A DNA stretch of 64,000 nucleotides. It comes from Leptobacterium sp964389205 (GTDB lineage Bacteria > Bacteroidota > Bacteroidia > Flavobacteriales > Flavobacteriaceae). Numbering within the stretch: position 1 is the stretch's first letter; each line of letters opens with the position of its first letter. Below the pieces are notes generated by a model, which ran no database searches, was not told the origin of the DNA, and saw only the letters and a program-made list of their open reading frames with translations. The stretch is taken from positions 62,001 through 126,000 of the forward strand of contig CAYMDH010000001.1 in assembly GCA_964389205.1 (NCBI GenBank). The letters are read 5' to 3'. The translations under genes and the position numbers were made by a program. Below, piece after piece: positions 9,450-18,455 of the stretch.

Positions 9450-10472
9450 ATGAGAAGGAAAATCACATTAAAGCAAATTGCAAAAGAATTAGATGTTTCA
9501 GTTTCAACTGTTTCAAAAGCCCTTAAAGACAGTAAAGAAATTAGTGCAGATACAAGACAAAAAGTACAAGCTTTTGCAAAATTATATAACTATAAACCCA
9601 ATAACATTGCTATTAGTTTAAAAAATAGAAGAACTAAAAATATAGCAGTTATCATTCCTGAGATTGTCCATCATTTTTTCACAACAGTTATAAGTGGTAT
9701 AGAGAAAGAAGCAAACTCTAAAGGATACAATGTTATTGTTTGCCTTTCAGATGAATCTTTTGATAAAGAAGTGATTAATATGGAAATGCTTGCTAACGGA
9801 AGTATTGATGGCTTTATAATATCCCTTTCTAAGGAAACACAAAAGAAAAAAGATTTTCATCATCTTAGAGAAGTTGTTAGTCAAGGAATGCCATTAGTGA
9901 TGTTTGATCGTGTTTCTGATGAAATTTATTGTGATAAAGTAATTATAGATGATGCAAAAGGAGCTTATAAGGCAGTAGATCACTTGGTAAAGGGAGGATG
10001 TAAAAAAATAGCTTTAATTACCACAGTAGATTATGTAAGCGTAGGGAAATTAAGAACATTAGGATATAGAAATGCACTTTTTGATCACGGCTTTGAAATT
10101 GATGAGAATTTGATTGTACGCATCGAAGATATTGAGAATTGCGGAAACGATATAGAAGCTCTCTTTAAAAGATCTTCTTTTGATGGCGTTTTTGCAGTGA
10201 ATGAACTTTTTGCAATTACTGCAATGAAAATAGCACAAGGACAAGGTAAAAAAATACCTGATGATATCTCTTTTGTTGGTTTTGCAGATGGAATTCTTTC
10301 TAAGTATGCTTCTCCTACATTAACAACCATAGCACAACATGGAGCAGGAATGGGGGAAATTGCAGCTAAGATGTTGATAGATAAAATAGAAGAAGTTGTA
10401 AGTGAAGATTCTTTTAAAACAGAAATAATAAAAACATCTTTAACACAAAGAGATTCTACAAAAAAGATTTAA
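9450..10472 (+). CDS. LacI-family transcriptional regulator
   Basis: A 340-residue regulator with an N-terminal helix-turn-helix (TLKQIAKELDVSVSTVSKAL, residues about 5-24), a hinge region (YNYKPNNIAISL) and a periplasmic-binding-protein-like sugar-sensing domain (KNIAVIIPEIVHHFF onward, with FDGVFAVNE and GDISFVGFAD-like segments). ATG at 9450 is preferred to the in-frame TTG at 9435 because family members start just before the HTH. It is divergent from susCD and followed by pgmB and a GH65 phosphorylase, the classic arrangement for regulation of a disaccharide pathway; the palindrome at 8901-8916 is the likely operator. The effector sugar is not known. Confidence 0.93.
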   Translation: MRRKITLKQIAKELDVSVSTVSKALKDSKEISADTRQKVQAFAKLYNYKPNNIAISLKNRRTKNIAVIIPEIVHHFFTTVISGIEKEANSKGYNVIVCLSDESFDKEVINMEMLANGSIDGFIISLSKETQKKKDFHHLREVVSQGMPLVMFDRVSDEIYCDKVIIDDAKGAYKAVDHLVKGGCKKIALITTVDYVSVGKLRTLGYRNALFDHGFEIDENLIVRIEDIENCGNDIEALFKRSSFDGVFAVNELFAITAMKIAQGQGKKIPDDISFVGFADGILSKYASPTLTTIAQHGAGMGEIAAKMLIDKIEEVVSEDSFKTEIIKTSLTQRDSTKKI

Positions 10473-10524
10473 TAACTTTTTTTAGGGATCATATTTTAAT
10501 CACGCATTATATTTTAATAATTAA

Positions 10525-11175
10525 ATGGAGAAAAGAGGATTTATATTTGATTTAGATGGTGTTATCGTAGATACTGCTCATTTTCATTTTCTTGCTTGGA
10601 GAAAAACGGCAAAAGAATTGGGTTTTGAATTAACAGAAGAACTTAATGAAAAACTCAAAGGAATAAGCCGTATAGATTCTTTACAAAAGATATTAGATTG
10701 GTCTGGTACTTCAATTTCTAAAAAAACTTTTGATAATCTTACCAGTGAGAAAAATGAAGAATATCTTCAACATGTTAATAAAATGTCTGAAAAAGACATT
10801 TTGCCAGGTGTTCATGATTTTATTTTAAAATTGAAAGAAGTCAAATTACCAATAGCTTTAGGATCTGCTAGTAAAAATGCAGTACATATTCTAGAACGTG
10901 TAGGGCTTTTAGAATTGTTTGATGTAATTGTAGATGGAAATAATGTTTCTAAAGCAAAACCAGACCCTGAAGTTTTTTTATTAGGAGCCCAACAATTAAA
11001 TGTAAAACCAGAAAATTGTATCGTTTTTGAAGATTCAGAAGCAGGTATTGAAGCTGCTAATAAAGCAAATATGATATCTATTGGACTTGGAAAAGAAGAT
11101 GTTTTGGGTCATGCCAATCGTGTTTACAACAATTTCACAGAAATAGATATAGATTTTTTAGAACAACTAGCGTAA
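10525..11175 (+). CDS. pgmB: Beta-phosphoglucomutase (HAD superfamily)
   Basis: A 216-residue HAD protein with the nucleophile motif I FDLDGVIVDTAHFHF (residues 8-22), a helical cap, motif II GSAS (near 111), and motifs III/IV KPDPEVFL and VFEDSEAGIEAA. The His-Phe-x-AW cap residues after motif I are those of beta-phosphoglucomutase, which interconverts beta-glucose 1-phosphate and glucose 6-phosphate. It lies 11 bp upstream of a GH65 phosphorylase that would make beta-glucose 1-phosphate, so the two give an ATP-sparing route from an alpha-linked glucose disaccharide into glycolysis. It is 52 bp downstream of the LacI regulator and very probably co-transcribed. Confidence 0.94.
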   Translation: MEKRGFIFDLDGVIVDTAHFHFLAWRKTAKELGFELTEELNEKLKGISRIDSLQKILDWSGTSISKKTFDNLTSEKNEEYLQHVNKMSEKDILPGVHDFILKLKEVKLPIALGSASKNAVHILERVGLLELFDVIVDGNNVSKAKPDPEVFLLGAQQLNVKPENCIVFEDSEAGIEAANKANMISIGLGKEDVLGHANRVYNNFTEIDIDFLEQLA

Positions 11176-11186
11176 TATCAAAATAA

Positions 11187-13496
11187 ATGAATCAAGACTA
11201 TATTAAACCAGATAATTGGTCAATTATTGAAGAAGGGTTTGACCCTGAAAAAGTAAAATCTTCTGAAAGTCTTTTTAGTATTGGGAATGGAGCGATGGGT
11301 CAACGTGCAAATTTCGAAGAATCATATACAGGCCCAACTTTCCAAGGAAGTTATATCGCAGGTGTTTATTATCCTGATAAGACAAGAGTTGGCTGGTGGA
11401 AAAACGGATATCCAGAATATTTTGCAAAGGTTATAAATGCTCCTAATTGGATAGGGATTGATGTTTATATAAACGAAGAAAAACTGGACCTTCACACATG
11501 TGAAAAAGTAGAAGATTTTCGCAGAGAGCTCAATATGAAAGAGGGATGGTATGAACGCTCTTTTAAGGCAACTTTAGACAATGGGAATGAAATTAAAGTA
11601 TCATCAAAACGATTTCTGAGCCTCAATATAGATGAAGTAGGGGCTATTTGTTATTCTGTAACCCCTATAAATAGTAGTGCCACAATTGCTTTTAAGCCAT
11701 ATTTAGATGCAGGTATTAAAAATGAAGATACCAATTGGGAAGATAAATTCTGGGAAACATTAGATATCAAAGCAGAAGAGGGGAAAGCATTTATAGGATC
11801 TAAAACTTTAAAAACAGAATTTCATGTTAATACCTTTATGCAAGCATCTGCAGAGTATAAAGGAACGCAAGTTCATTTTAAAAAAGAAGCTACAATTACA
11901 GAAACGTATGTCAATATAGAAGTTACACAAGAAGTAGAAAAAGGAGAAGCGTTTACTATCTATAAATACGGAGGTTATGTAACATCAATGAATCATGATA
12001 AGAACAGCTTGGTCGATGCAGCAACAGCTGCTTTGAAAAAAGCAACAGCTAGTGGTTTTAATACACTTTTAGAACAGCAAAAAGAATCGTGGGAAAAGAT
12101 ATGGGAAACAGCAGATATTACAATAAATGGAGATGTTGTTGCGCAACAAGGAATACGATTTAATATTTTTCAATTAAATCAAACATACTCTGGGAGAGAT
12201 TCTAGGCTTAATATTGGTCCAAAAGGGTTTACAGGTGAAAAATATGGAGGAAGTACATATTGGGATACAGAAGCTTATTGTATTCCATTCTACATGGCTA
12301 CAAAAAATCAAGAAGTAGCAAGAAACCTTCTGAAGTATAGATATGAACATTTAGAGAGAGCTATAGAAAATGCAGAGAAATTAGGGTTTTCTAATGGAGC
12401 AGCGTTGTACCCGATGGTAACTATGAATGGAGAAGAATGTCATAATGAATGGGAAATTACTTTTGAAGAAATTCATCGTAATGGAGCCATTGCTTTTGCA
12501 ATCTATAATTATGTAAGATATACAGATGATTACAGTTATGTGATAGAAATGGGATTGGAAGTGATGATAGGAATTGCTAGATTCTGGCATCAACGAGCTA
12601 CCTATTCTTCAGCAAAGAATAAATATATGATTTTAGGAGTTACAGGGCCTAATGAATACGAAAATAATGTCAATAATAATTGGTATACTAATTATATGGC
12701 TAAATGGTGTATTAATTTTGCATCAGAGCATATAGAAAAAATAAAACAAGAAGCTAATGCAGATTACAACCGTATTTTAAATAAAACTGGCTTATCAGAA
12801 TCTGAAATAACTGAATGGAAAACAGTAGCAGATAAAATGTATTTCCCTTATTCTGAAGAAAATAATGTATACTTACAACAGGACGGATTTTTAGATAAAG
12901 AATTAATCACGGTTTCAGATTTGGATAAAACCCAACGACCTATCAATCAATACTGGTCATGGGATCGAATTTTAAGATCGCCTTATATAAAGCAAGCCGA
13001 TACCTTGCAAGGTTTTTATTTTTTTGAAGATCAATTCAGTAAAGATGAATTAGAACGTCATTATGATTTTTATGAACCCTTTACAGTTCATGAATCATCG
13101 CTATCACCCTGTGTTCATAGTATTTTGGCAGCAAACTTAGATAGGATGGAACAAGCGTATACCTTTTATTTAAGAACTTCAAGACTGGATTTAGATGATT
13201 ATAATAAGGAAGTGCACGAAGGGCTCCATATTACATCTATGGCAGGAACATGGATGAGTATAGTTGAAGGATTTGGAGGAATGCGAGTAAAAAATAATAC
13301 ACTTTCCTTTAATCCTAGAATTCCTAAAGAGTGGAAAGGTTATTCTTTTAAGGTGAATTATAGAAATCAGATTTTAAAGATCGCTATTGAGCATGAAAAA
13401 ACATCTTTCTCTTTAGAAGGAAAAAAAACACTTGAAATATTTATAAAAGGAAAAAAACTAACTGTTCTTCCTAATAAAACAGTAACTGTTTGTTGA
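11187..13496 (+). CDS. Glycoside hydrolase family 65 disaccharide phosphorylase (maltose/trehalose/kojibiose type)
   Basis: A 769-residue protein with the GH65 plan: N-terminal beta-sandwich (starting WSIIEEGFDPE, SIGNGAMGQR), an (alpha/alpha)6 barrel containing GGSTYWDTEAYCIPFY and NEWEITFEEIHRNG, where a Glu serves as general acid, and a C-terminal beta domain. GH65 enzymes split an alpha-linked glucose disaccharide with phosphate and inversion, giving beta-glucose 1-phosphate. The preceding pgmB is the matching next step. Choice among maltose, trehalose, kojibiose and nigerose cannot be made reliably by eye; maltose is the commonest context in flavobacteria. No GH13 alpha-amylase or inner-membrane sugar transporter is visible nearby, which is unusual for a complete maltose locus. 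Confidence 0.93.
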   Translation: MNQDYIKPDNWSIIEEGFDPEKVKSSESLFSIGNGAMGQRANFEESYTGPTFQGSYIAGVYYPDKTRVGWWKNGYPEYFAKVINAPNWIGIDVYINEEKLDLHTCEKVEDFRRELNMKEGWYERSFKATLDNGNEIKVSSKRFLSLNIDEVGAICYSVTPINSSATIAFKPYLDAGIKNEDTNWEDKFWETLDIKAEEGKAFIGSKTLKTEFHVNTFMQASAEYKGTQVHFKKEATITETYVNIEVTQEVEKGEAFTIYKYGGYVTSMNHDKNSLVDAATAALKKATASGFNTLLEQQKESWEKIWETADITINGDVVAQQGIRFNIFQLNQTYSGRDSRLNIGPKGFTGEKYGGSTYWDTEAYCIPFYMATKNQEVARNLLKYRYEHLERAIENAEKLGFSNGAALYPMVTMNGEECHNEWEITFEEIHRNGAIAFAIYNYVRYTDDYSYVIEMGLEVMIGIARFWHQRATYSSAKNKYMILGVTGPNEYENNVNNNWYTNYMAKWCINFASEHIEKIKQEANADYNRILNKTGLSESEITEWKTVADKMYFPYSEENNVYLQQDGFLDKELITVSDLDKTQRPINQYWSWDRILRSPYIKQADTLQGFYFFEDQFSKDELERHYDFYEPFTVHESSLSPCVHSILAANLDRMEQAYTFYLRTSRLDLDDYNKEVHEGLHITSMAGTWMSIVEGFGGMRVKNNTLSFNPRIPKEWKGYSFKVNYRNQILKIAIEHEKTSFSLEGKKTLEIFIKGKKLTVLPNKTVTVC

Positions 13497-13520
13497 ATAA
13501 GAAACAAAAAAACGATTATT

Positions 13521-14213
13521 TTGAACAAAGAAACTTTAGTTATTGGTCATAGAGGAGCGATGGGTTATGAAACAGAAAATTCATTGGCATCTGTTCAAAA
13601 AGCAATAGATTTAGGAGTAGATGCTATAGAAATTGATGTCTTTACTATAAAAAGCGGAGAAGTAGTAGTGTTTCATGACGAAAATTTAGATAGACTTACA
13701 GATGGAATTGGCTTAATAGAAATATTTGACTATGGGCAATTAAGTAAAATTAGGCTTCACGGAGGGCATAAGATTCCATTACTTGAAGAAGTACTGACAT
13801 TGATAGATGGAAGGTGTAAACTCAATATTGAACTAAAAGGCGCACATACAGCGATAAAAGTAAATGAGCTAATTAGTCGTCATATAAAAGATAACAACTG
13901 GAGTATTAATGATTTCTTGATTTCTAGTTTTAACTGGGAAGAACTCACCGTTTTTTATAAACTTAATACAACAATCGCTATTGGAATCTTGACAGAAGAA
14001 GAACCTCTTGAAGCAATACCTATTGCTAAAGAACTTAAAGCATTTGCAATTCATCCAGATTACCAAACCTTGACACAAGAAAAAGTTGATAGTATAAAAA
14101 AAGAAGGATTTGAAATTTACACCTGGACTGTTAATGAACTAGATGCAATAGTGAAAATGAAAAGATTTGGTGTGGATGCAATTATTACAAACTATCCAGA
14201 TAGAGTATACTAA
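13521..14213 (+). CDS. Glycerophosphodiester phosphodiesterase
   Basis: A 230-residue GDPD-family TIM barrel without signal peptide, hence cytoplasmic. Visible are the catalytic HRGAMGYETENS (residues 9-20), the metal ligands EIDV (residues 38-41) and the FHDENLDRLTDG motif (residues 51-62), with KLNIELKG further on. It hydrolyses glycerophosphodiesters to glycerol 3-phosphate and an alcohol. The start is TTG at 13521, because the next ATG (13559) lies inside the essential HRGAMG motif. It follows GH65 by 24 bp and precedes the YhiN-like gene by 22 bp, so it is probably on the sugar operon transcript, although its link to disaccharide use is unclear. Confidence 0.9.
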   Translation: MNKETLVIGHRGAMGYETENSLASVQKAIDLGVDAIEIDVFTIKSGEVVVFHDENLDRLTDGIGLIEIFDYGQLSKIRLHGGHKIPLLEEVLTLIDGRCKLNIELKGAHTAIKVNELISRHIKDNNWSINDFLISSFNWEELTVFYKLNTTIAIGILTEEEPLEAIPIAKELKAFAIHPDYQTLTQEKVDSIKKEGFEIYTWTVNELDAIVKMKRFGVDAIITNYPDRVY

Positions 14214-14235
14214 ATCTTCAAAAAAACTGTGATTA

Positions 14236-15447
14236 ATGGAGTACGATGTAATTATAGTTGGAGGAGGAGCTGCAGGGTTTTTTGCTGCAATTCAAATAGC
14301 AGAACAACAACCGTTGTATAAAGTTGCAATTTTAGAAAGAGGAAAAGAAGTTTTGACCAAAGTTAAAATTTCTGGGGGAGGCAGGTGTAATGTCACGCAT
14401 GCAGAATTTACTCCTAATGAATTTGTTAAGAGTTATCCTAGAGGAGAAAAAGAACTTCGAGGTCCTTTTCATAATTTTTGTAGTGGAGATACTATTGAAT
14501 TTTTTGAAAAACAAGGAATCTCTTTAAAAACAGAAGAAGACGGGCGTATGTTTCCAACAACAAATTCTTCTCAAACAATTATTGACTGTTTTTTATCGGC
14601 AACCCATAAACTAGGAGTTGTAGTATTGAAAGGACATGCAGTAAAAAGTATTAGCAAAAGAAATGATGAGACATGGGAGTTAATAACAAATCAAGGAGTT
14701 TTTAGATCTCATAAGCTATTAGTGACTGCTGGTGGTAATACAAAGGTCTGGAAAATGATGAAAGATCTAGGGCATTCTATCATATCTCCAGTACCGTCAC
14801 TATTCACATTTCATATTAAAGATAATCGGATTAATAATTTACCTGGTATAGCAGAAGAAGTTTCAATAAAAGTATTGAATACCAAACTAGAGACAGAGGG
14901 GTCTTTGCTAATAACACATTCAGGAATAAGCGGTCCTTCAGTACTAAAACTCTCTGCTTGGGGTGCTAGAATTTTAAACGATTTAGATTATAAATTTAAG
15001 ATAGAAGTGAATTGGCTTTTTTTGCTGCAATTAGAAGAAATTGAAGATACAATAGACAGATTTAAATCTTCAAACTCAAAAAAGTTTGTTGTCAATACAA
15101 AAATATTCGAAATATCACGTCGTCTTTGGCTTATGATGGTAAAAACCTCTGGAATTTCTGAAACAATACGATGGGCAGACGTTTCAAAGAAACAAATAGA
15201 AAAATTAATAAAACAATTAACTCAGAGTACTTTTGAAGTGAATGGAAAAAGTACTTTTAAAGAAGAATTTGTAACAGCAGGAGGTATAGATTTGAAAGAA
15301 GTGAATTTTAAAACTTTTGAAAGTAAAAAGCATACTAATTTATATTTTGCTGGAGAAGTTTTAAATATAGATGCTATCACAGGAGGGTTTAATTTTCAGA
15401 ATGCTTGGACAGGAGCCTATCTTGCAGCTAAAGCAATTACATCTTAG
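14236..15447 (+). CDS. HI0933/YhiN-family FAD-dependent oxidoreductase
   Basis: A 403-residue flavoprotein with an N-terminal dinucleotide-binding motif (DVIIVGGGAAGFFAA, residues 4-18), the family-specific KVKISGGGRCNVTH (residues 42-55), and a C-terminal AGEVLNIDAITGGFNFQNAWTGAYLAA signature. These are hallmarks of the HI0933/YhiN family, whose reaction is unknown. It closes the right-reading block that begins with the LacI regulator, but is a common stand-alone housekeeping gene. It is convergent with the FAD monooxygenase gene, only 7 bp away, with no hairpin terminator between them. Confidence 0.92.
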   Translation: MEYDVIIVGGGAAGFFAAIQIAEQQPLYKVAILERGKEVLTKVKISGGGRCNVTHAEFTPNEFVKSYPRGEKELRGPFHNFCSGDTIEFFEKQGISLKTEEDGRMFPTTNSSQTIIDCFLSATHKLGVVVLKGHAVKSISKRNDETWELITNQGVFRSHKLLVTAGGNTKVWKMMKDLGHSIISPVPSLFTFHIKDNRINNLPGIAEEVSIKVLNTKLETEGSLLITHSGISGPSVLKLSAWGARILNDLDYKFKIEVNWLFLLQLEEIEDTIDRFKSSNSKKFVVNTKIFEISRRLWLMMVKTSGISETIRWADVSKKQIEKLIKQLTQSTFEVNGKSTFKEEFVTAGGIDLKEVNFKTFESKKHTNLYFAGEVLNIDAITGGFNFQNAWTGAYLAAKAITS

Positions 15448-15454
15448 GATATTT

Positions 15455-16690
15455 TTAAATACCTGCTGATACCCCTAAAGTTAAGTTTTTATCTCCAGGT
15501 TGCCAGCTATTTTCAAACTGAGAGCGGTTTCCCATACGGGCAGATTTGGCAACAATACGTTGCCCAAATAAGAGTTGTTTTTCTTGCCATTTTTCTAATG
15601 CCAAATACAGATCACCATTATACTCCAATAATTTTGCTGATAATTCCCATGCATCTGTAACAGCTTTGGAAATTTCCATCCCTGCATGGGGTCGCGCATG
15701 AAATGCACTATTTCCTAATAAAACAATATTTTCTATAGCCATTTGTTTTACCTCTAAATCATAAATAGCCTCTAATCCAGATTTTTTAGTAGCATTAATT
15801 AACTCAGTCATCTCAGGGCTTAATTTTTTTTCTGCAATATTTGATAATTCTAAACAATGCTTTTTTTGAATTTGATTTCCTGGTATTTCATGTTTGTATT
15901 GTTTTCCATCAACCCCTGTAAATAGATTATTTAAAGGATCTCCTTCAACTACATTTTGATACCAAGTATAATTGATCCCTTTTTCATTATTGTTTATAAG
16001 TGTTGGATGACTTACAATTTGCGAATTAGAGAGCAATTGATATACAAGGGAATGTTCTAATTTATGTAATGTGTTTTCACTTAAATGAGATGTGTTAACT
16101 AAACCGTGCCATCCTACATAACCAGCATAACTTAATTTGGCTTCCGGCATCAAAACGTTTCTAATAAAACTTTCAGGGCCTTCTGTGCAAACGAGAAGGT
16201 TAAAAGAATGTTTTATACCGTTAGAAAAGGAAACAATCACTTTATCTTTCTCATGCATAAAACCATTAATTGTATGAGAAGTATGATAGTTGGTATGACC
16301 AAATAGTGTATGTAAATGATCTTGTAAAGTACAGCGATTTCCAAAAATCTGATGTTGATTTTCTTCATTAATAATATATCCTTTGTCGTCTAAATATCGA
16401 ATATGCTTAACTCGTTCGCTAAAACTTTCCAATGTAATATTTGTATGTTCTCTTAAGTATTTAGTTACAATTGTATCTGCCCAGAATCCTTTTGCTAAAG
16501 TTGTTGAAGTAAATTTTTGACGTTCATAAATATGAACTTCACACCCTAAATCTCTTAGAAGTAATCCAAGAGTTAAACTCTCAATAGACTTTCCTAAAAT
16601 ACCCACTATTAGTGGCTGTTTTAGTTTTTTAGAAGAAGAGATATTCATAACCGTTACTTGTAAAATTAATGATACGTTTAATCGCATCAT
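15455..16690 (-). CDS. FAD-dependent aromatic-type monooxygenase
   Basis: About 411 residues. The first FAD motif is divergent (VGILGKSIESLTLGLLLRDL, around residues 29-48): a Rossmann-like beta-alpha-beta where GxGxxG has become GxxGKSIxS. The C-terminal flavin motif is clear (LLGNSAFHARPHAGM then EISKAVTDAWELS), close to 2,6-dihydroxypyridine hydroxylase-type class A monooxygenases, although the usual GD is GN. It would hydroxylate a small aromatic or heterocyclic substrate. The ATG at 16648 is an equally good start, since residues 1-14 look non-conserved. It lies 13 bp downstream of tspO and is presumably co-transcribed with it; substrate unknown. Confidence 0.8.
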   Translation of the reverse strand: MMRLNVSLILQVTVMNISSSKKLKQPLIVGILGKSIESLTLGLLLRDLGCEVHIYERQKFTSTTLAKGFWADTIVTKYLREHTNITLESFSERVKHIRYLDDKGYIINEENQHQIFGNRCTLQDHLHTLFGHTNYHTSHTINGFMHEKDKVIVSFSNGIKHSFNLLVCTEGPESFIRNVLMPEAKLSYAGYVGWHGLVNTSHLSENTLHKLEHSLVYQLLSNSQIVSHPTLINNNEKGINYTWYQNVVEGDPLNNLFTGVDGKQYKHEIPGNQIQKKHCLELSNIAEKKLSPEMTELINATKKSGLEAIYDLEVKQMAIENIVLLGNSAFHARPHAGMEISKAVTDAWELSAKLLEYNGDLYLALEKWQEKQLLFGQRIVAKSARMGNRSQFENSWQPGDKNLTLGVSAGI

Positions 16691-16703
16691 ATTGTGAGCA
16701 AAT

Positions 16704-17180
16704 TTAATTTAATTCCCATATTTTATAATTGAGTACTGTAGCAAAACAAACCCATAATAAATATGGAATTAATAAATATGCGGCAATTTTGTTAACAACC
16801 AGAAACCACTTTATAGTTAATACAATTAACATTATTAAACCTAAAATAACAACTAATGCCCAAAAAGGCTGCATAAAACCAAAAAAGACAATACTCCAGA
16901 GCGCATTAAATAAAAGCTGAAATCCAAAATGATATAAAGCGGTTTTAACCCATTTGTGATAAAATCCTTTACTCCATACTATTCCAGCAGAAATCCCCAT
17001 TAAGATATACAAAAAAGTCCATGTAGGTGCAAATACCCAATTAGGAGGGTTGAAAGATGGCTTGTTTAATGTTACGTACCAATCATCAACAGAACTTTGC
17101 GTAGCATAACCAGATAAAAAACCAATAATGAGACAAATGGCTACAGAAATAGAAATTTTCACAACTGGTTTTTGGCTCAT
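16704..17180 (-). CDS. tspO: TspO/MBR family tryptophan-rich membrane protein
   Basis: A 158-residue, five-helix membrane protein with the TspO signature: WYVTLNKPSFNPPNWVFAPT (residues about 34-53), YILMGISAG, and LLFNALWSIVFFG. Length and Trp/Pro pattern match bacterial TspO, which binds porphyrins and cholesterol-like ligands and in some bacteria links light or oxygen to gene expression. The gene is divergent from mvaD and heads a two-gene unit with the FAD monooxygenase. The pairing could mean a shared role in tetrapyrrole or isoprenoid chemistry, but nothing in the sequence proves that. Confidence 0.94.
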   Translation of the reverse strand: MSQKPVVKISISVAICLIIGFLSGYATQSSVDDWYVTLNKPSFNPPNWVFAPTWTFLYILMGISAGIVWSKGFYHKWVKTALYHFGFQLLFNALWSIVFFGFMQPFWALVVILGLIMLIVLTIKWFLVVNKIAAYLLIPYLLWVCFATVLNYKIWELN

Positions 17181-17278
17181 GAGATAAATAATTAGCGAAT
17201 TACTAAAATAACAATTTATTTGGATTGAATCACTTTTTGAGTTGTTGAAAAAGATTAAATGAGTTCATTATAAACTAC

Positions 17279-17286
17279 TATATTTG
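17279..17286 (+). promoter_or_regulatory. Putative Bacteroidota -7 promoter element for mvaD
   Basis: TATATTTG matches the TAnnTTTG consensus and lies 18 bp before the ATG at 17305. No good TTG -33 box is found at the right distance. Its position supports ATG 17305 rather than the TTG at 17284, which would lie inside the promoter. Confidence 0.45.
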
Positions 17287-17304
17287 CTGGAAATAGTATT
17301 CAAA

Positions 17305-18387
17305 ATGACTGAAAAAGACTTTGAGAAATCTTTTTTTGAATCACTTCCAATGTCAGGTAGTTTTACCTGGAAATCTCCAAGCAATATCGCATTGATAAAA
17401 TATTGGGGTAAGAAAGAGAATCAAATTCCAGCAAACCCGTCTATTAGCTTCACTTTAGATGCTTGTGCAACCACCACCACATTAAAATTTTCACGTTTGG
17501 AAGTGAAAAGTGATACTCACTCTTTTGATCTTTTTTTTGAAGGAAATCCAAAAGAGTCTTTTAAGCCTAAAATCAATACTTTTTTAGAACGTATAACATC
17601 TTTTTGTCCATATTTAAAAGAATTTCATTTTCAAATTGAAACTTCAAATTCTTTTCCACATAGTAGTGGCATTGCATCTTCTGCAAGTGGAATGAGTGCT
17701 TTGGCATTGTGTATTATGAGTCTGGAAAAAGAAATTTATACAGACATAACAGATGAATATTTTTTAAGAAAAGCTTCCTTTTTAGCGAGATTGGGCTCAG
17801 GAAGTGCTTCTAGAAGTATTGAAGGAAATCTAGTAGTTTGGGGAGTTAATAAAAGTGTTACAGGAAGTTCAAATTTATTTGGTATTAAATACCCTTATGA
17901 GGTTCATTCAATATTTGAAAATTTTCACGATACAATATTACTAGTAGATAAAGGAGAAAAACAAGTAAGTAGCACAATTGGGCATGAATTAATGCATAAT
18001 CATCCTTTTGCAGAAAATCGTTTTCAACAAGCGCATGAAAATTTATTGAAAATTAAATCAGTTTTAAAAAAAGGAGACTTAACTGCATTTATTGAAATTG
18101 TAGAAAGTGAGGCGTTGACATTACATGCTATGATGATGACAAGCTTACCCTATTTTGTGCTAATGAGACCTAATACGCTAGAAATTATTCAAAAGATATG
18201 GAATTTTAGAAAAGAAAGTGGTTTGCATGTATGTTTTACTTTGGATGCAGGAGCTAATGTTCATGTATTATATCCTGAAAATGAAAAAGACCTTGTTTAC
18301 GAATTTATTAAGAAAGAGTTAGTTGTGTATTGTCAAAACGGGCATTATATTTGTGATAGAATTGGTTTAGGAGCTAAAAAGTTGTAA
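17305..18387 (+). CDS. mvaD: Diphosphomevalonate decarboxylase
   Basis: A 360-residue GHMP-superfamily enzyme. It has the decarboxylase-type start (PSNIALIKYWGKKENQIPAN, residues about 24-43), the phosphate-binding loop PHSSGIASSASG (about 116-127), GSGSASRSIEG with the conserved Ser/Arg, and a C-terminal FTLDAGANVHVLY. It converts mevalonate diphosphate plus ATP to isopentenyl diphosphate, CO2 and ADP. The ATG at 17305 is chosen over an upstream TTG. It is followed by mevalonate kinase, a prenyltransferase and, after two unrelated genes, a GYDIA-type GHMP kinase, so this is the organism's mevalonate-pathway cluster. Flavobacteria characteristically use this route instead of MEP. Confidence 0.96.
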   Translation: MTEKDFEKSFFESLPMSGSFTWKSPSNIALIKYWGKKENQIPANPSISFTLDACATTTTLKFSRLEVKSDTHSFDLFFEGNPKESFKPKINTFLERITSFCPYLKEFHFQIETSNSFPHSSGIASSASGMSALALCIMSLEKEIYTDITDEYFLRKASFLARLGSGSASRSIEGNLVVWGVNKSVTGSSNLFGIKYPYEVHSIFENFHDTILLVDKGEKQVSSTIGHELMHNHPFAENRFQQAHENLLKIKSVLKKGDLTAFIEIVESEALTLHAMMMTSLPYFVLMRPNTLEIIQKIWNFRKESGLHVCFTLDAGANVHVLYPENEKDLVYEFIKKELVVYCQNGHYICDRIGLGAKKL

Positions 18388-18455
18388 CTTTTCAGTTCTA
18401 TAAGTTATAGATTTATAATAAAATAACTAATAGACAGTTACTTAAATAAAAAAGT